Assembly: GCA_945900935.1 (NCBI GenBank)
Contig: CAMDKT010000126.1
Span: forward strand, 1-11,380
DNA: 11,380 nucleotides
Direction: 5' to 3'
Source of the DNA: Candidatus Sulfopaludibacter sp. SbA3
GTDB lineage: Bacteria > Acidobacteriota > Terriglobia > Bryobacterales > Bryobacteraceae
Shown: positions 9,200 through 11,380 of the stretch, one piece after another
Position numbering within the stretch: position 1 is the stretch's first letter
Layout: every line of letters starts with the position of its first letter
Program-made: the position numbers and the translations under genes
The notes under the pieces: model-generated
Database searches by the model: none
What the model saw: only the letters and a program-made list of their open reading frames with translations
Told to the model about the DNA's origin: nothing

Positions 9200-9308
9200 T
9201 GTTCGCACAAGTGGCGGAGTGGCGGAATTGGCAGACGCAGCAGACTCAAAATCTGCCGTACTTCACTGTGCGTGTGGGTTCAAGTCCCACCTCCGCCACC
9301 ACTTGTTT
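9200..9308 (+). repeat. 109-base direct repeat containing tRNA-Leu, copy 1
   Basis: This segment runs from 13 bases before the tRNA to seven bases after its CCA. It recurs at 9931-10039 with seven substitutions and no gaps by eye. Flanking sequence on the left differs completely between the copies, so the left boundary is sharp at TGTTCGCAC. Confidence 0.9.
9213..9301 (+). tRNA. tRNA-Leu (anticodon CAA)
   Basis: This is a complete class II tRNA that reads the UUG codon. The acceptor stem GGCGGAG (9213-9219) pairs fully with CTCCGCC (9291-9297). The D-arm is GCGGAATTGGCAGACGC, and the anticodon stem GCAGA/TCTGC encloses the loop CTCAAAA with anticodon CAA. The long variable arm CGTAC-TTCACT-GTGCG pairs, and the T-arm is GTGGG-TTCAAGT-CCCAC. 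Discriminator A is at 9298 and CCA is encoded at 9299-9301. It has its own extended -10 promoter. The downstream gene fragment is convergent and ends nine bases later. Confidence 0.97.
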
Positions 9309-9309
9309 T

Positions 9310-9930
9310 TTACTTCTCAACAAAAAAACACCCGGCAATCAATGCGTCAATCCCGGACGAATAGAAACTCCGCACCGCGTCCCGCGGCGTACACACCAGC
9401 GGATCGCCAAACAAATTGAAGCTCGTGTTATACAACACCGGCATCCCGAACTCGGCCGCCGCCTTGTGCAACAAACGCCAGTAGAGCGGATTATCCGCTT
9501 CCGAAACCGTATGCACACGAACCTTGTCATCGCCCAGAATCGCGCTCGCGAACTTTTCCCGGTGCGCCGGCCGGACACGCCCCACAGTGGCTAGATACCG
9601 CGCATTCGGTCCCACTTCAAAATACTCCGCCGCCAACTCCACCGGAACCGACGCCGCGAACTTCCGGAACGGCTCCCGATGCTTAATAAACACGTTCAAA
9701 TTTTCCGTCGAATACGGATTCACCGGGCTCGCTAAAATGCTGCGATTCCCCAGCGCCCGCGACCCGAACTCCATCCGCCCCTGCATCCACGCCACGATTC
9801 GGTCCCGCCGCAATTGATCCATCGCCGTCGACAGAATCGCGTCTGTCGACAACAGCGTCTGGAACCGCAGCTTGCAGTTTTCAAACGCGCGCTTAATGTC
9901 CTCGCTCGCATACTCCGGGCCCAGGAGAGC
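9310..9930 (-). pseudogene. Truncated carbamoyltransferase (NodU/CmcH type), C-terminal part, copy A
   Basis: This fragment encodes about 205 residues of the C-terminal domain of a NodU/CmcH-family carbamoyltransferase, an enzyme that transfers carbamoyl groups onto sugars, antibiotics or similar acceptors. It runs from L-L-G-P-E-Y through Q-G-R-M-E-F-G-S-R-A-L-G-N-R-S-I-L (the family hallmark), then V-L-Y-N-T-S-F-N and G-D-P-L-V-C-T-P-R-D-A, to a native stop. The family is about 550-600 residues long; the N-terminal two thirds, with the carbamoyl-phosphate half of the active site, is missing. Homology ends exactly where the second tRNA copy begins (9931). The frame stays open through the tRNA relic to 10014, but those residues are not carbamoyltransferase-like and there is no proper start. 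It is probably non-functional although the remaining frame is undamaged. Confidence 0.85.
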
Positions 9931-10039
9931 TGTTCGCACAAGTGGCGGAGTGGCGGAATTGGCAGACCCAGCAGACTCAACATTTGCCGTACTTCCCTGT
10001 GCGTGTGGGTTCAAGCCCCACCTCCACGACCACTTGTTT
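9931..10039 (+). repeat. 109-base direct repeat containing tRNA-Leu, copy 2
   Basis: This is the partner of 9200-9308, offset by exactly 731 bases, with seven substitutions in 109 positions. Six fall inside structured parts or the anticodon loop of the tRNA. It joins the truncated 5' end of carbamoyltransferase fragment A on the left and the antitoxin gene end on the right. Confidence 0.9.
9944..10032 (+). pseudogene. Degenerate tRNA-Leu (CAA) copy
   Basis: This is the same length as the intact tRNA but damaged. The acceptor end is CTCCACG, so pairs 1-72 and 3-70 with GGCGGAG are lost. The D-stem changes from GACGC to GACCC, losing a pair. The anticodon loop is CTCAACA, with a pyrimidine after the anticodon where a purine is nearly universal, and the anticodon stem has a G-U pair. 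It also lacks the extended -10 promoter of copy 1. A functional tRNA is unlikely. Confidence 0.85.
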
Positions 10040-10041
10040 AG

Positions 10042-10383
10042 CTAACGATGCAGCGTTTCCAGCACGACGCTGGGGTTGCTTGCGATGACCATTAGCAACA
10101 CCCGCGCCGGTCCCTCGGGGACACGCCGATGCGCTTCCCAATGCCGGATCGCACTCAGCGAAAAACCAAAGCTTGTGAACTGCGCCTGCGTCATGCCCAG
10201 TTTGCCGCGAATCGATTTTACGTCGACATTTTCAGGTATGTTGGCGCTAACACGAACTACTTTCACGCCGGTTTTCTCACCACGCCCATAGGCGGCATAT
10301 TCCTCAAGGCTCTCCACGATGCCGCGTGCAACGGGGCTTAAGCTATTCTTGCTTATGGTCTGCTTGCCAGGGGGTCGTGCCAT
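10042..10383 (-). CDS. XRE/HTH antitoxin of a HigBA/RelE-type module
   Basis: This 113-residue DNA-binding protein has a C-terminal helix-turn-helix of the NadS/HigA kind: D-V-K-S-I-R-G-K-L-G-M-T-Q-A-Q-F, then F-G-F-S-L-S-A-I-R-H-W-E, then the typical R-R-V-P-E-G-P-A-R-V-L-L tail. The N-terminal half probably binds the toxin. Antitoxins of this kind neutralise the toxin and repress their own operon. It follows the toxin directly: the first ATG (10389) overlaps the toxin TGA as ATGA. I choose the second ATG (10383) because AGGAG lies eight bases before it but only two before the first. It ends 10 bases from the CCA end of the tRNA relic. Confidence 0.85.
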   Translation of the reverse strand: MARPPGKQTISKNSLSPVARGIVESLEEYAAYGRGEKTGVKVVRVSANIPENVDVKSIRGKLGMTQAQFTSFGFSLSAIRHWEAHRRVPEGPARVLLMVIASNPSVVLETLHR

Positions 10384-10385
10384 GT

Positions 10386-10715
10386 TCATTTCTCCTGTTT
10401 CAGTATGTTTCTAACCAACGCCGCGAGTAGCCTCTTTTCCCGTTCAGGCAAGTCATCTTTCTCGTTCTTCGCATACGCTGTCAGCAGCAACACCTGCCAT
10501 TCGGGTCGATGGTAGTAGTAGATCACCCTGCTGCCGCCACGTTTACCTCTGCCTGCAAATCCCCAGCGTAACTTGCGCAACCCGCCCGTCCCTGGGATAA
10601 CATCCCCTTTGTCCGGCTGATTGCCAACGAACTCGATGAGTGCTGCGAGTTCAGCCTCAGTAAACAGTCGCTTGCTCGCTTTTCTGAAGCCACTTAGCGA
10701 AATTACCTCGATCAT
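10386..10715 (-). CDS. RelE/HigB-like toxin
   Basis: This 109-residue protein is of the RelE/ParE superfamily, whose members mostly cleave mRNA at the ribosome. It shows the family core G-D-V-I-P-G-T-G-G-L-R-K-L-R-W, then G-K-R-G-G-S-R-V-I-Y-Y-Y, then L-L-L-x-A-Y-A-K-N-E-K-D-D-L. The basic and tyrosine residues expected for RNA binding and cleavage are present, and the frame is intact. Starts at 10739 (ATG) and 10763 (TTG) are possible. I choose ATG 10715 (M-I-E-V-I-S-L) because it fits relatives and leaves an inverted repeat just upstream as an operator. The toxin comes first in the operon, as in higBA. The pair sits between two tRNA-Leu remnants, which suggests arrival on a mobile segment. 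Confidence 0.87.
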   Translation of the reverse strand: MIEVISLSGFRKASKRLFTEAELAALIEFVGNQPDKGDVIPGTGGLRKLRWGFAGRGKRGGSRVIYYYHRPEWQVLLLTAYAKNEKDDLPEREKRLLAALVRNILKQEK

Positions 10716-10717
10716 GG

Positions 10718-10731
10718 CCGTTGTCCAACGG
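10718..10731. promoter_or_regulatory. Candidate operator of the toxin-antitoxin operon
   Basis: CCGTTG-TC-CAACGG is a perfect inverted repeat with six-base arms, ending three bases before the chosen toxin start. Antitoxins with an XRE domain usually bind such palindromes in their own promoter. If an upstream start is used it would lie inside the coding region. Confidence 0.4.
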
Positions 10732-10763
10732 TACTCCATTGGATCAGTTATTGCAAGCGGCAA

Positions 10764-10925
10764 AGCAGTTCACAGGCACATAGTTCCTTGCCCTCAAGAC
10801 CTTCGTCGTCGAGAATCCCAAGCACGATTTGCGCGGACCAATCGCCCGCACCGCCCCAACGGCATCCCGAATCGTCCGCAGATTGGCATTGGTCTCAGTG
10901 CTGCCGCCGCCCGCCAGGATCTGTT
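10764..10925. other. Unrecognised stretch between the toxin gene and a tRNA remnant
   Basis: No gene is supported here. One minus-strand frame is open (10744-10944), giving a 66-residue translation with T-N-A-N-L-R-T-I-R-D-A-V-G-A-V-R-A-I-G, and a second frame contains I-V-L-G-I-L-D-D-E-G. This may be a frameshifted scrap of a former gene, but I cannot name it. Confidence 0.3.
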
Positions 10926-10943
10926 GCCCCACCTCTCCCACCA
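10926..10943 (+). pseudogene. Third tRNA-Leu remnant (T-stem to CCA only)
   Basis: GCCCCACCTC followed by TCCCACCA corresponds to the T-stem 3' strand, acceptor 3' strand, discriminator and CCA of tRNA-Leu. The GCCCC form is shared with the degenerate copy 2 rather than with the intact gene. The rest of the tRNA is absent or unrecognisable, so this looks like an attachment-site scar. Confidence 0.55.
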
Positions 10944-10951
10944 CTCATTTC

Positions 10952-11236
10952 CTACTTCTCAACAAAAAAACACCCGGCAATCAACGCGTCAATCCCAGAC
11001 GAATAGAAACTTCGCACCGCGTCCCGCGGCGTACACACCAGCGGATCGCCAAATAAATTGAAGCTCGTGTTATACAACACCGGCATCCCAAACGCGCCCG
11101 CCGCCTTATGCAATAGCCGCCAGTACAGCGGATTATCTTCTTCCGAAACCGTATGCACACGAACCTTGTCATCGCCCAGAATCGCGCTCGCGAACTTTTC
11201 CCGGTGCGCCGGCCGGACACGCCCCACAGTGGCTAG
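10952..11236 (-). pseudogene. Truncated carbamoyltransferase C-terminal fragment, copy B
   Basis: This encodes the last 90 or so residues of the same NodU/CmcH-type carbamoyltransferase as fragment A, from G-R-V-R-P-A-H-R-E-K-F to F-F-V-E-K and a TAG stop (copy A uses TAA). It differs from A at only three residues despite about 14 base changes. The 5' truncation is sharp at 11236, beyond which no carbamoyltransferase sequence is seen. It has no plausible start signal and cannot be a functional enzyme. Confidence 0.82.
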
Positions 11237-11380
11237 CGGGAGTTTCCTAGGCCAGCGCTTCCAATTCCGTGCAAAGTACTGATAGAGAGGGAGTTAACGC
11301 GTCTCGCAGTGTATATACGGAAATACTGATTTGCAAAGTGTAGCTGCGTCGCTATACAATAGCTATTGACAGGACTGTGT
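11237..11380. other. Right-end non-coding stretch with palindrome and -35 box
   Basis: No gene is recognised. CAATAGCTATTG (11357-11368) is a perfect 12-base palindrome that overlaps TTGACA (11366-11371), a perfect -35 hexamer on the plus strand. A matching -10 box would fall beyond the window, so this could be the promoter of a gene to the right. Confidence 0.3.

Larger units (their letters stand above)
10922..11236. repeat. Second copy of the tRNA 3' end plus carbamoyltransferase 3' end
   Basis: This segment matches 9280-9594 at an offset of 1642. The gene part (10953-11236) shows about 14 substitutions in 284 bases, all in the first 195; the last 90 or so bases are identical. Similarity continues leftwards into a tRNA 3' end and stops abruptly on the right after CTAG (11236). 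Confidence 0.88.

Noticed and set aside
9305..9311. T-run after tRNA-Leu as an intrinsic terminator
   Set aside because: No hairpin precedes it apart from the tRNA itself, and the bases belong partly to the stop region of the convergent fragment.
9931..10014. Start of carbamoyltransferase fragment A at 10014
   Set aside because: Codons 9931-10014 are the tRNA relic read backwards; homology to the family begins only at L-L-G-P-E-Y.
9200..10039. Insertion sequence bounded by the 109-base direct repeats
   Set aside because: There is no transposase and no terminal inverted repeat, and the repeats contain a whole tRNA gene; recombination at the tRNA explains them better.

Overview
The window is high-GC bacterial chromosome. 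The mix of an amt-PII-glnD operon, an OmpL-like (Bbp2-type) porin, a GH43-like lipoprotein and relics of a carbamoyltransferase suggests Acidobacteriota, perhaps the Solibacter/Bryobacter group. This placement is an inference from gene content and codon style; there is no marker gene here that proves it.

Left part (201-4744, minus strand): a tight nitrogen operon, transcribed amt -> glnK (PII) -> glnD -> a small uncharacterised protein. amt and glnK are separated by one base, glnD starts inside the end of glnK, and the small gene starts 18 bases after glnD. Together they make the ammonium channel, the PII protein that senses 2-oxoglutarate and energy status and plugs the channel, and the bifunctional enzyme that uridylylates PII at Tyr51. 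Bases 1-200 hold no gene that I can support.

Middle (4745-8622): a divergent control region (4745-5007) separates amt from a plus-strand outer-membrane porin (5008-6141), which may be the outer-membrane partner of the ammonium system. The porin meets a convergent lipoprotein with a beta-propeller fold (6138-7118) so closely that their stop codons overlap. An amidase-signature enzyme (7291-8622, minus) follows, with a weak terminator candidate downstream of it.

Right part (8689-11380): a decayed, recombined region around a tRNA gene. It contains a methyltransferase pseudogene with an internal deletion, an intact tRNA-Leu(CAA), a truncated carbamoyltransferase C-terminal fragment, a degenerate second copy of the same tRNA, a RelE/HigB-like toxin with an XRE-type antitoxin, an 18-base third remnant of the tRNA 3' end, and a second, shorter carbamoyltransferase C-terminal fragment. 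The three tRNA 3' ends, each followed by the same gene end or by the toxin-antitoxin pair, look like the scars of repeated integration or recombination at tRNA-Leu. Bases 11237-11380 hold no recognisable gene, only a palindrome overlapping a consensus -35 box.
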